Shown here piece by piece: positions 23,582 through 32,653 of a stretch of 64,000 nt of DNA. The position numbers were made by a program, and so were the translations under genes. How positions within the stretch are numbered: the first letter of the stretch is position 1; each line of letters begins with the position of its first letter. Source of the DNA: CAYYJR01 sp964472305. Lineage in GTDB: Bacteria; Armatimonadota; Hebobacteria; CAIYQO01. The notes beneath the pieces were generated by a model. It saw nothing but the letters and a program-made list of their open reading frames with translations. It made no database searches and was not told where the DNA came from. The DNA lies in the NCBI GenBank assembly GCA_964472305.1, contig CAYYJR010000016.1:41331-105330 (forward strand), written 5' to 3'.

Positions 23582-25510
23582 ATGGCTGTCTATCAACCGA
23601 ACGCCGTGCTGGGCAACTCGCACACGCTGGTCACCCTGGGGGCAGCGGGCGAGATTATGTCGTTCTTTTATCCGCACATCGATTATCCGCAGAATATGCA
23701 GGAAGGGATGCCCGCCATCTACCTGGGTGTGCCGGGGCAGGGGTATTTTACCTGGACGTATGAGCACCCCTGGCAGTCGCGGCAATCTTATGTGCCGCGG
23801 CGGAATATCCTGGTCACCGAGTTACTGAATCCGGAAGCCGGGTTGGCGCTGCGCATCACCGATCTGGTGCATCCCCGGCACGATGTGTTCGTGCGCCGTT
23901 TCGCGCTGCGGAACGTGGGCACGAGAACGCAGGAAGGCGCGTTGCTGCAGTACCTGTATCTGCGGCTGGGTGAGATGGGACGCAAGAACAGCGCGCGCCG
24001 CCTGGATGACCGGGGGGCGGTGGTGCAATACTGGCGCGACCTTGTTTTCGCCATGGGGGGCGATGCACCGGACGCCACGCAGATCGGCAAGGCGAATTCG
24101 GGCAACAGCGCGAACGCCGATATGCGGGATGGACGCCTGTCGAACCAGCGCGAAGAGCTGGGCGATGTGGACACTGCATATGCCTGGAACTATCGCCTGA
24201 CGCCGGGCGAGGAGATGGAGCGGGTATTCATCATCTCCGCCGCCGATAGTGAGCCGGCTGCGCTGGCACAACTGGACGCGCATCGTGCGCGGGGTTTCGC
24301 GGCGCTTTTCGAGGAAACTGATCACTGGTGGGACGCCTGGCTCTCGACCGCGGCACCGGTGCAGCTCGATGCGCAACTCACAGAGGTGTATTACCGGTCG
24401 CTGCTGGCGACGCGCCTGATATACGATGCGCAATACGGTTCGTTCCTCGCCGCGCCGGAATTTGATCCGTCCTTCGAGTTGTGCGGCGGTTATGGTTTCG
24501 TGTGGCCACGCGACGCCGCCGAGGTGGTGCTGGCGCTGGAAGAGGCCGGCTTGCCCGACATGGTCGAACGTTTTTTCGAGTGGGCGCGCGCCACTCAGCA
24601 TACCGCCGGCTACTGGGAACAGCGCTACTGGGCCAACGGCGAGCGCGGTCCGGGTTGGTGCAGCTTCCTCGATTCCATCCAGATCGACCAGACAGGCTCG
24701 ATGATCTTTGCGCTGGGCGTGCATGTCGGGCGTCTGTCGGCGCACGAGCGTCCTGGTTTTTACGAGCGGTACTGGACGGTGGTGGAACAGGCCATCGACT
24801 ACCTGACCGCCGCGCTGGGCGCCAACGGGCTGCATACCCAGGCGTTCGACCTGTGGGAAAAGTTCCGCGGCAGCTTTAGCTATTCCAATGCCTCCATTTA
24901 CGCGGCGCTGTGTACGGCCGCGCAATGGGCAGAGGCGCGCGGCCAGAACGATCGTGCGACCGCCTGGCGCGCGACGGCGGCGTGCATCAAAACCGTCTTG
25001 CTCACCGAATGCTGGAACGGGGAGTACTTCGCTCGCGGCTTCACCAATGGCGGCACATTGGATTGGGGCGTGGATTCCAGTATGCTGGGTCTGTTCGATC
25101 CGTTCAACCTGCTTTCGCTGGACGTGCCGGCGGAGCGTGAGATGGTGGAACGCATGGTCGAGGTAATCACGAAACGGCTGACCAAACACCTGCCGGAAGG
25201 CGACGCCATCATTCGCCACGAGGGTGACGACTACCGCGACGGCAGCGCCGGCGGTGTGAACACGCTGTGGCTGGCGCGCGTACTGCTGCGGCTGGCTACC
25301 TGGCATCGCGACTGCGACCCCGACCGCGCCGCTGTATACCGTAAACGCGCCGAGTATTACCTGCGCGTGGTGATCGCCCGCGGCACCTCCACCGGCCTGT
25401 TGCCCGAACTCATTGGAAGCCAGACTATGGGCCACTGGGCTGTGCCGCATGGCTGGGCTATGGCCAGCTTCATATCCTGCGCGCTGCTGCTGAATGAGTT
25501 ACCACGGTAG
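23582..25510 (+). CDS. Glycoside hydrolase family 15-like protein (glucoamylase-like)
   Basis: A 642-residue two-part enzyme: an N-terminal beta-sandwich (about 1-260) and an (alpha/alpha)6 barrel (about 265-640). GH15 marks are GYGFVWPRDAAEVVLALEEAGL (substrate-binding Arg-Asp), IDQTGSMIFAL, the general acid Glu in DLWEKFRGSFSYSNAS, and the general base Glu in TGLLPELIG followed by AVPHGWAMASF. Members hydrolyse alpha-1,4 or alpha-1,6-glucans, trehalose or dextran from the non-reducing end. No signal peptide is present, so it acts on imported or storage glucans in the cytoplasm. A strong GAGGAGG precedes the ATG. Substrate not certain. Confidence 0.85.
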   Translation: MAVYQPNAVLGNSHTLVTLGAAGEIMSFFYPHIDYPQNMQEGMPAIYLGVPGQGYFTWTYEHPWQSRQSYVPRRNILVTELLNPEAGLALRITDLVHPRHDVFVRRFALRNVGTRTQEGALLQYLYLRLGEMGRKNSARRLDDRGAVVQYWRDLVFAMGGDAPDATQIGKANSGNSANADMRDGRLSNQREELGDVDTAYAWNYRLTPGEEMERVFIISAADSEPAALAQLDAHRARGFAALFEETDHWWDAWLSTAAPVQLDAQLTEVYYRSLLATRLIYDAQYGSFLAAPEFDPSFELCGGYGFVWPRDAAEVVLALEEAGLPDMVERFFEWARATQHTAGYWEQRYWANGERGPGWCSFLDSIQIDQTGSMIFALGVHVGRLSAHERPGFYERYWTVVEQAIDYLTAALGANGLHTQAFDLWEKFRGSFSYSNASIYAALCTAAQWAEARGQNDRATAWRATAACIKTVLLTECWNGEYFARGFTNGGTLDWGVDSSMLGLFDPFNLLSLDVPAEREMVERMVEVITKRLTKHLPEGDAIIRHEGDDYRDGSAGGVNTLWLARVLLRLATWHRDCDPDRAAVYRKRAEYYLRVVIARGTSTGLLPELIGSQTMGHWAVPHGWAMASFISCALLLNELPR

Positions 25511-25623
25511 GAGAGTAGCGAACAGTCCTGACAAGCGAGCAGCACAACGGTCAGTATCCGGGTAATCACGTCCCGGAACGGGTGGATGCGAGTGCCGCGG
25601 CAGGCGCAACTGTTGTTGCCGTT

Positions 25624-25656
25624 GTAAAAACACCCCTCCCCATGTCGGGGAGGGGT
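25624..25656 (-). terminator. Intrinsic terminator of the cytosolic heparinase-like gene
   Basis: A perfect 10-base-pair stem (25632-25641 with 25647-25656) with a 5-base loop is followed on the minus strand by GTTTTTAC, a classical T-tract. It lies 12 bases past the minus-strand stop at 25669. Confidence 0.82.
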
Positions 25657-25668
25657 TCCGCGCCTCGC

Positions 25669-27492
25669 TTAATCCATCGCGACCATCCGTGTCGTCAGCG
25701 TCAACGTTTTGGCGGGCGCCAGCGTGCGCACCACCACGCAGGTGTGCTGGTGGTCGTAGCGGAAGGGGTCCAGCGTATGGTCGGGCATCTTTTCGAGCAT
25801 CACCTGCGCCGGCACGGAGGCTTCCAGCGTGAGGGTGGCATCGGGCCAGCGCACGGTGAAACGGCCATTGGCTTCCTCCACCACTTCCGCTTCTTCGGCG
25901 GCCAGGTGCCAACGGAACAGCAGCACTTGCGGCTGGGTGTCCGGCAGCTTCACCTCGTCGATCACCTCCAACGAATCCGCGGTCCAGCCGACGTGCCGGC
26001 GCCACTGGGTTAGACCTTCGTAGCACTCGCTGCCGTCTACGGTGAGTTGTCCGCCTGACTGGTCCAGTCGGTCGACGGTGATGGGGGCGATACGGCCGCG
26101 CCGTTGCCAGCCGGCTGGCAGCAGGAATGCAGTGGGATGGTCGGATTCCGCGGGCGAGGTAACGCCCAGTTGCAGCACGTTGTGGCCGGCGCCGGACGCA
26201 TAGTGGCTCCGGTAGTATTTGAGCGCGTAGGTGGGCGGAGCGCCGGCCTCGATGAGCAGCGGTTTACCGTGGGCGATGAAGTTCACGTGTCCGCGGTCCT
26301 GGTGGTCGTGCTGGTCGGTTTCATGCCCGCCGCGCACCCAGACGCTGCTGGCATCCTGCTGCCAGCCGCTGCGCCAATTCACGCGGGTAGCGCGCTCATA
26401 GGCCGCGAACAGCGGCGGGGCGGCGTCCGCTCCCACCGCGGGCAGCGTGCGCGCGCATAATCCCGCGATGTCGGAGGAGGGTGAGCGGAAGTAGTGCGAC
26501 ACCGCCCAGCGGGCGACGGGACTGTTGGTACACACCGCCAGCAACGACAGCAGCGAGGTCAGCCGGGAGTCCATCCCGCGCGCGCTGTTGCCGGCGTCGA
26601 AGGCATTGATCAGCATTTCGTCGGGTTGCAGGTGATGCACGTACCAGGTGGGGAAGCGCGCCAGGAACGGATGGGTCAGCGCGCGGGTATCACCGGCGAG
26701 TGCCAGCGGGCGCGCGGCGTGCAGCAGCGAGATGGCGGTAACCCCGGCATACGAGAGCCCTTCCTCAAACTCACCGGAGGCGCCGTGCGCATCCAGCGCG
26801 CGCATCAGATTCGCCACCCCCAGCGTATACGCGTCAGGATACCGCGACGGTCCCAGCACCAGGCATGCGCGCACCAGTCCTTCGGTGGGCACGACCCATT
26901 CCGTGGTGCGCGGGTTGTCGAACTGCACAAACCACGGGCGCTGTTCCTCCCAGTCCTGCACAATGGCGGCGATTTCCGCGGCCAGCAGCGCCTCCAGGCG
27001 GGCGCGCAGTTCGTCGGGAATCGACGCCGGCGGCATTATTTCCAGTGCGTCGGCAATGGCGCGGATGCCCCAGCCGGTGCCCAGCCAGTTGCCGTCATTG
27101 CCGTCCGACGCGTTGCCGTCTTCAGCCCAACCCGCGCGCTGCAACGGTTGCCAGGTTGCCATCTCGTCCAACTGCGCGATCACGCGGGTGCGATAGCTCT
27201 CCGTACCGGACAACCGGAAGGCGGCGGCGAGGGTGGGCAACTCGTCTTGCGCCAGCATGCCACAGGAGTTGGCGTCCGACTGTGCCAGCGCATACGGTCC
27301 CGATATCCCCGAATTCAGGTCGGCGCCGCGTTTGTCGAGCGAGCGGAGCGAGGCGATCTCGTCGGGGTTGTACACCCGTCGGACGATCTCCAGCTTTGCC
27401 AACTCGCGCGCGCGCATCAGGAAGGCGTCGCACGCCGGCTGCAACTCGGGTTTCGCATTCACCTCGTCCAGTAACGCGGCCCAGGAAAACAT
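25669..27492 (-). CDS. Heparinase II/III family protein, probably cytosolic
   Basis: A 607-residue polysaccharide-lyase-like protein. The N-terminal half (about 1-330) is an alpha/alpha toroid of the alginate lyase/heparinase type (NGNWLGTGWGIRAIADALE, FVQFDNPRTTEWVVPTEGLVRACL, YAGVTAISLLHAARPL). The C-terminal half is a beta-sandwich beginning with HETDQHDHQDRGHVNFIAHGKPLLIEAG, the heparinase II/III core that carries a catalytic histidine and binds uronic acid sugars. There is no signal peptide. The ATG at 27492 is supported by GAGGAGG; longer frames upstream are not. It probably cleaves unsaturated uronic-acid oligosaccharides inside the cell. It is divergent from an MFS transporter that could import them. 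Confidence 0.83.
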   Translation of the reverse strand: MFSWAALLDEVNAKPELQPACDAFLMRARELAKLEIVRRVYNPDEIASLRSLDKRGADLNSGISGPYALAQSDANSCGMLAQDELPTLAAAFRLSGTESYRTRVIAQLDEMATWQPLQRAGWAEDGNASDGNDGNWLGTGWGIRAIADALEIMPPASIPDELRARLEALLAAEIAAIVQDWEEQRPWFVQFDNPRTTEWVVPTEGLVRACLVLGPSRYPDAYTLGVANLMRALDAHGASGEFEEGLSYAGVTAISLLHAARPLALAGDTRALTHPFLARFPTWYVHHLQPDEMLINAFDAGNSARGMDSRLTSLLSLLAVCTNSPVARWAVSHYFRSPSSDIAGLCARTLPAVGADAAPPLFAAYERATRVNWRSGWQQDASSVWVRGGHETDQHDHQDRGHVNFIAHGKPLLIEAGAPPTYALKYYRSHYASGAGHNVLQLGVTSPAESDHPTAFLLPAGWQRRGRIAPITVDRLDQSGGQLTVDGSECYEGLTQWRRHVGWTADSLEVIDEVKLPDTQPQVLLFRWHLAAEEAEVVEEANGRFTVRWPDATLTLEASVPAQVMLEKMPDHTLDPFRYDHQHTCVVVRTLAPAKTLTLTTRMVAMD

Positions 27493-27701
27493 GTTTACCT
27501 CCTCGGAGCTCACGGGAGTGCGGTTGCATCGGGCAGAATCCGTGTCTATTTTATCACCTTCAGACGATTTGGGGATCACCTTTCCGGAAAAAGGCGAAAA
27601 ATGTCCAGGCAGGCGCCGGCTGGCGTATTTGCTCCGGCGCTTGCATCCGTGGTACACTCTGCCGGTTTGCCGCACGACGGCGACAGTTCGGGGCATCATC
27701 G

Positions 27702-28898
27702 ATGAATGCGAATCTCTGGGTAGTACTCGGTACCGCGCTGTTTTGCGGCCTGTCCACCGGCATCTACGAACTGGTGCTGCCGCTCTTTCTCAAGGGACAG
27801 GGAATCCGGTTCGATCAGATGGGGCTCATCTTCGGCTTCGCCGGGTGCATGATGGTGCTCGCGCGCATTTACATGGGCGGTCTTTCCGATCGCTGGAGCC
27901 GCAAGCATCTCTACAGCCTGGCACTCGGTGTTTGTGGGATCACCACCGGCCTGTCGCCGACACTGTCCGGGTGGGTGGCGCAGGTCATGCTGAAAATGTT
28001 GCGCGAAACCGCCGCGCTCACCCGCGACACCATTTTTCCGATCATCCTCTACGAGGAACAGCGCGCCGCCTTCCTCAACTTCATCGGCAAGTTTCGCGGC
28101 ATCGAGTATTTGCTGCAGGCGGGGGGCACGCTGCTGGCCGGGGTGATCATCGCGCAAATGGGCGACGAAACCGCCGGCTTTCGCGTCGCGCTGTATGTCG
28201 GCGGGGGATTGCTGCTCGCTGCCACGCTGTGGTGGATGCTCGGTTTCCACGAGCACCGGCAACCATCGTCACAGCGCATCATGGCGTTGCGCGAGTTGTT
28301 CAGCTTTGATCTGCACCCCAACCTGCGGCTGATTCTCATCTCCGGCGCGCTCTTCTCCATCGGGGTGCAGTTGAGTCACAGTTTTTACCTGCCGATATTT
28401 TTCAACGCGCGCTTCGGCACACCCGGCGCCACCGTCGCCATCATCCTGGTGATCCACCGTATTACCATTGGGCTGCCGATGTTGATTGTCGGCAACCTGC
28501 CGATCAAGAACTTGCGTCGCTGGTACGTGTGGGGTTTGATCGTCGAGGGAATGACCATGGCCGTCTGTGCCGTGACCCCCCATTTCCTGGCATCAGCGAG
28601 TATCTTCCTGCTGCACGACCTGGTGGGCGCCGGCATCTGGGTGCCCATTCAGGCGATGCTCATTCAGCGCTACTCACGCGACGCCACCCGCGGCATCGAA
28701 GTGGGGAAGGTACTGGCGTGGACCAGTATCGGCTCCATCATCGGCCCATTGATCGCCGGCAAGCTGGCCATGTATAACCCGATCTATCCCTTCTTCGCCA
28801 GCGGTCTGGTCATGATGCTGGCCGCTATCCCGCTGTTTTGGTTAAACCTGGCGAAGGCGCCGACGGCGTCCGGCCACCCGGTGGACGCGATGGCGTAG
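27702..28898 (+). CDS. Major facilitator superfamily transporter
   Basis: A 398-residue MFS protein with 11-12 hydrophobic segments, starting LWVVLGTALFCGLSTGIYELVLPLFL. The loop 2-3 motif reads GGLSDRWSRKHLYSLAL (about 64-80). The second half begins after a cytoplasmic loop (EHRQPSSQRIMALRELF). It is divergently arranged with the heparinase-like gene, 209 bases apart, which suggests uptake of sugars or sugar acids, an inference only. The ATG at 27702 lacks a clear ribosome binding site; longer in-frame extension upstream overlaps the opposite gene and has no membrane-protein character. Its stop is 2 bases from the convergent GH42-like gene. Confidence 0.87.
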   Translation: MNANLWVVLGTALFCGLSTGIYELVLPLFLKGQGIRFDQMGLIFGFAGCMMVLARIYMGGLSDRWSRKHLYSLALGVCGITTGLSPTLSGWVAQVMLKMLRETAALTRDTIFPIILYEEQRAAFLNFIGKFRGIEYLLQAGGTLLAGVIIAQMGDETAGFRVALYVGGGLLLAATLWWMLGFHEHRQPSSQRIMALRELFSFDLHPNLRLILISGALFSIGVQLSHSFYLPIFFNARFGTPGATVAIILVIHRITIGLPMLIVGNLPIKNLRRWYVWGLIVEGMTMAVCAVTPHFLASASIFLLHDLVGAGIWVPIQAMLIQRYSRDATRGIEVGKVLAWTSIGSIIGPLIAGKLAMYNPIYPFFASGLVMMLAAIPLFWLNLAKAPTASGHPVDAMA

Positions 28899-28900
28899 GA

Positions 28901-31540
28901 TTAGCGCGGCGCCGGCACATCCGGCACTGCGTCGATGGTCACCTCACGGTCATCCGCAGGCGCGGACGTCGGTTTCTCCATATCTACCAGTGTCACCATG
29001 CCGGTGATGGTGACGCGGCACGACGCGGCGGGTAGACTGAAACGCAACCGACCATTGTGGTCCGCTTGTACCTCCTGCACCGTTCCCCCGGCGGCGGTGA
29101 GGAGGGTGATCTGGTGTCGCGAGTCGGGTGCGACCGGATAGGCGCCATTGTCAAGGTGCAGGGTGAGGGTGCGATCGGCATATTCCTCGTCCACCGCCAG
29201 ATCGAAGACCATTCCCTTGGCGCTTACCTGCCGCACAGCAAAGCGCGTGGTAAAAGGCACGGCATCGAGATGCAGCGGCAGCGGCTCCGCGAGATGGTAG
29301 CCCGGGAGATCGCCGCGCAGCGTGGTGCCGCCCTCCGCGATCTCGCAAGCGCCGGCGTCCAGCCGATACACGCGGCGCGGCGCGTTGTGGATGTGCGCGA
29401 CGGGCGCCAACTGATCCTTCGTCCACATCGCCACGCTGTCATCCGCGTAGTTCGCCAGTGCGGCGCGCATGGGGAGAAAATCGATAGGACACTCGAACTC
29501 CAACTCCGCACCGTGGCTGAACAGGTCGCGGTGAAACACCTCGAACAGCATGGTGCCCGGCAACCACAACTGGTAAAGCGGCAGTGGCGCGTAGATCGCG
29601 TACCCCTCGCCTTGCTTGGCAATAAAGACGCCGCGCGTCGGCTTGATCTCCAGCGGTTTGTACGGTCGGATGACCGGCTTGCCAATCCCCTTCGTTTCCG
29701 TCACGCTGAACAGCAAGTCGGCGCCGGCGAGGGGGGTAATCCGTCCGATCCTCGCCACCGCATACCCGTTGGCAATGCCGGTGGTGCGCATGCCGGCGAT
29801 CATATGGGGGAAGAGCCGGTGGGTGCGATACGCCTCCAGGTTCATGCGCACCGACGCAAGGCGGGGATCGTTGTTCTTTACGCGGAACAACTCCAACAGG
29901 GGTTGCGGCATATAGAGGTAGTTGCCGTTGGCCTGCAGGCTGGCGAGGCCCACGTCGGCGACAACGATGCCGCCCCCTTGCACGTAGGGGAGCAGCATGC
30001 GTTGTGCGGCATCAGGAAGATCGATTACCGACGGCATCAACAGCACATGATACCTGGTCAGTGGCAGCAGTGTCAGATCTTCCGGCGACAGGTAGTCGAT
30101 CTGGCCGTAACAGGTACCCTGGCGCAACATGAAAAAGAGCATGCTCGGTCCCGGATACAAAAATCCGTGCAGATAGCCGTAAGGCGTGCGGCCGTTGCTG
30201 ATGCGCCCGGGAGCATACGGGCTGTAGACGATCGCCAGGTGGGGGACGGGCACGCGGGCCAGCAGCTTGCGTTGCGTGATGTCGGCCAGCGCCGTTTGCG
30301 CCGCAGTATACAGCGCAGAGCTGTCCTGCAAGGCGGACCACTCCCGCAGGCCGATGCCGGCAGCTCCGTGCAGTACGGCAATATAGAGATAATTGATGAG
30401 TTGAGTCGCCGTCACGTCGCGCGTCGAGACGCCGGCGAAGACAATGAAGCGGTTGCCATGGCGGGCGATGTCGATGGCCTGCGGATTGTGGTTTTCCACA
30501 TCCGCCTCGGACACATCCGGGTAGCATTCCGTGAAAACCCCGTTGATCGAAGGCGGCAGATTGCTCAGCATGCGATAACTGGAATACCCGCCAACGAAGA
30601 GCAGTCGATCTTGATCGAGAGCTTTCACCTGCCGCACCCACCACTCCAGCAGCACGCGCGGGGCCAGTGCCTGGTAACGGGCATAATCCAACAGCGACAT
30701 GGGCGACGTGTCGGGTTTTGCGCGCTCGCGCGCGGCGATAGAGTCGATAGTGATTTTTTCCCAGGCTTCGTATTGAGAATGCCACGCCAGGTTGATCTCG
30801 GCCACGCTGGGATAATACGCTTGCAGATAATGCTGGAAATCGACGTCGCGCGCGGCGAGCAGCATCCGATATTCGGCGATATCCGCCTGTACCAATCTGG
30901 TCACCGCGGCATTGTTGTTCGCCAACCCTGCCGCATTCTTCTCGGTGAGCACATTGAAGGTGGGAATCTTCGAGGTGATGAGACGTCCCGAGCGCGAGGT
31001 GTATGACCAGGTGGCGTTTAGGTGGTCCAGGGTGCTGTACTTACCTTCGAGAAACTTGGCGAAGGTGCCGATGTCGGGCAGTAACAATCCTTCCTGCACG
31101 GTGCTGATCATCCAGCCGACCAGTCGGGGCGCTTTGCCATAGCGGGTTATGGCGGTGTGGACTAACTCGGCGGCCCCACTGGCATATTCCGTATTGTTGA
31201 TATTGGCGCGCAGGCCCGAGGACCAACTGCCGTTGGCGATCTCAATCAAGAGATACAGGCCTGCCTGCTCGGCGGCGGCAACCAGCGCGTCCACGCGCTC
31301 TAGTGCAATCGTACCCGGTGAATCTACCCGCACCAGTAGCGTGTTGAATCCCAGGTTGCGATAGGCGGGTACCTGCGCCGGATCGGTGCAGCCGCGCGCG
31401 AAGGTGAGCGCGGTAGGCACGCCGTCGATCAGCAGTTGATTCCCCCGCTGAGTCGTCGTGAAGGCCGTGCCGCAGCTCATCGCCAATAACAGCACGGCAG
31501 CGAGCCACAGCGCCCGTTGCCGGCATAACCGTATCCTCAT
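28901..31540 (-). CDS. Exported GH42-like glycoside hydrolase-type protein
   Basis: An 879-residue protein with a signal peptide (LWLAAVLLLAMSCGTAF). The N-terminal half is TIM-barrel-like: VPTALTFARGCTDPAQVPAYRNLGFNTLLVRVD, and two stretches with the GH42/GH2-type phrase (FLEGKYSTLDHLNATW and HYLQAYYPSVAEINLAW). A Rossmann-like central part (LPYVQGGGIVVADVG) recalls the trimerisation domain of GH42 beta-galactosidases, and the C-terminal third is beta-rich. Catalytic glutamates cannot be placed with confidence. A cysteine follows the hydrophobic segment in a poor lipobox context (LAMSC). Its ATG overlaps the tatC stop as ATGA, so the two are translationally coupled. It may be an inactive relative. 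Confidence 0.65.
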   Translation of the reverse strand: MRIRLCRQRALWLAAVLLLAMSCGTAFTTTQRGNQLLIDGVPTALTFARGCTDPAQVPAYRNLGFNTLLVRVDSPGTIALERVDALVAAAEQAGLYLLIEIANGSWSSGLRANINNTEYASGAAELVHTAITRYGKAPRLVGWMISTVQEGLLLPDIGTFAKFLEGKYSTLDHLNATWSYTSRSGRLITSKIPTFNVLTEKNAAGLANNNAAVTRLVQADIAEYRMLLAARDVDFQHYLQAYYPSVAEINLAWHSQYEAWEKITIDSIAARERAKPDTSPMSLLDYARYQALAPRVLLEWWVRQVKALDQDRLLFVGGYSSYRMLSNLPPSINGVFTECYPDVSEADVENHNPQAIDIARHGNRFIVFAGVSTRDVTATQLINYLYIAVLHGAAGIGLREWSALQDSSALYTAAQTALADITQRKLLARVPVPHLAIVYSPYAPGRISNGRTPYGYLHGFLYPGPSMLFFMLRQGTCYGQIDYLSPEDLTLLPLTRYHVLLMPSVIDLPDAAQRMLLPYVQGGGIVVADVGLASLQANGNYLYMPQPLLELFRVKNNDPRLASVRMNLEAYRTHRLFPHMIAGMRTTGIANGYAVARIGRITPLAGADLLFSVTETKGIGKPVIRPYKPLEIKPTRGVFIAKQGEGYAIYAPLPLYQLWLPGTMLFEVFHRDLFSHGAELEFECPIDFLPMRAALANYADDSVAMWTKDQLAPVAHIHNAPRRVYRLDAGACEIAEGGTTLRGDLPGYHLAEPLPLHLDAVPFTTRFAVRQVSAKGMVFDLAVDEEYADRTLTLHLDNGAYPVAPDSRHQITLLTAAGGTVQEVQADHNGRLRFSLPAASCRVTITGMVTLVDMEKPTSAPADDREVTIDAVPDVPAPR

Positions 31541-32304
31541 GAGTCGCTGCTCTCCCCGGCAGGCGCAGAGCGTCCCGCGCGGTGAATGCGTTCGGCGAAC
31601 CACAGGGTTACAAAGTAGAGTCCCGCCAGCGGCACGAACAGCAGCGCCCAGCTCAGCGGATCGACTGTCGGCGTGATGAGGGCGGCCAGCACCCCGACGG
31701 CGAAGATCGCCGTGCGCCACTGTGTCCGCAACAGCGCCGGCGAAAGCACGCCCAACCACACCAGGGTCAGCACGAGAATCGGCAATTGAAAACCCAGGCC
31801 GAACGCCACCATGATCTTCAGCGGAAAGGTGATCGATTGCTGAAAATCAATGAGCGGATGCACTCCCGCAGGTGTATAGCACAGGAAAAACGCCATAATC
31901 ATTGGCATCATCACATAAGCGATTGCGGCGCCGAACAGGAATAATAGACACACTACCGGTATGATCGGGGCCACGACGCGGCGCTCGTGCGGCAACAGGC
32001 CGGGATGGATGAACAGCCAGAACTGCCACAAAATGACCGGCAACGCCAACACCAATCCCAGCACGGCGGACACCGTCATACGGACCATGAACGGCTCGAT
32101 GGGATTGGAGAAGATAATCGTGCCGCCGTGTGCCGCCACGCTCTGTTGTACCGCCTTCGACAGGAACGCATAGCATGTTGGGTACAACATCCAAGCGACC
32201 ACCATCCCGATCGCCAGCGTGAGCAACCCGTAGAGTATGCGGGTGCGGAGCTCGTTCAGGTGGGAAATCACGCTGTCTTCGTGTTCAGTGCGCTGCATGA
32301 TCAT
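31537..32304 (-). CDS. tatC: Sec-independent protein translocase subunit TatC
   Basis: A 255-residue inner-membrane protein with six predicted TM helices. The conserved N-terminal VISHLNELRTRIL carries the twin-arginine recognition Glu (SHLxELR), followed by the FSNPIEPFMVRMTVSAVLGLVLALPVILWQFWLFIHPGLLPHERR region and LIDFQQSITFPLKIMVAFGLGFQLPI, all TatC hallmarks. TatC recognises the RR signal of folded exported proteins. No TatA is nearby. An ATG at 32298, two codons inside, is an alternative start. The next gene begins in its stop codon. Confidence 0.94.
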   Translation of the reverse strand: MIMQRTEHEDSVISHLNELRTRILYGLLTLAIGMVVAWMLYPTCYAFLSKAVQQSVAAHGGTIIFSNPIEPFMVRMTVSAVLGLVLALPVILWQFWLFIHPGLLPHERRVVAPIIPVVCLLFLFGAAIAYVMMPMIMAFFLCYTPAGVHPLIDFQQSITFPLKIMVAFGLGFQLPILVLTLVWLGVLSPALLRTQWRTAIFAVGVLAALITPTVDPLSWALLFVPLAGLYFVTLWFAERIHRAGRSAPAGESSDS

Positions 32305-32653
32305 GCCGCATCAGATATACCCTTCCCGCCGCAGGCCAACACACGCGGTATTCGCTCACGCGTCCTTCGTCCGCCTATTCGACGGGGCGGCGATGGATAC
32401 CTGCAATAGTGGCAATGTGTGCTGTAACAGACAAGACAGGACAGTCCTCATTGCGGGAACGCGTCGCGGTTTCGATCCGCTAATAGTGCGGGCGGAGTCT
32501 CGCCCGGAGCATCCTGCTCTCGAGCAAAACCGGGTTAGACGACACCAATACGCCCCTCCCATTGCAGATGCGGGCAAGGCGTGCTACCATGATGCTGGTT
32601 TGTTCTAACTCGGTGATAATGATCGCAACGTCCTGTCCATCATCGGAGGAACC
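32305..32653. other. Divergent intergenic region tatC / ftsK
   Basis: These 349 bases separate two divergent genes. A GATAAT at 32615-32620 could be a -10 for ftsK, but no good -35 accompanies it. No coding region or repeat is supported. Confidence 0.45.

Noticed and set aside
23822..25450. 542-codon open frame opposite the GH15-like gene
   Set aside because: Same low-complexity Arg/His/Gln composition; the GH15 frame has full catalytic motifs.
26865..27701. Long N-terminal extension in frame with the MFS transporter
   Set aside because: It is Arg/Pro rich, lies opposite the heparinase-like gene and is explained by high GC; the transporter begins at 27702.
29057..31006. 649-codon open frame on the plus strand opposite the GH42-like gene
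   Set aside because: The translation is dominated by Arg, His and Gln with no family features, a mirror of a high-GC gene on the other strand.
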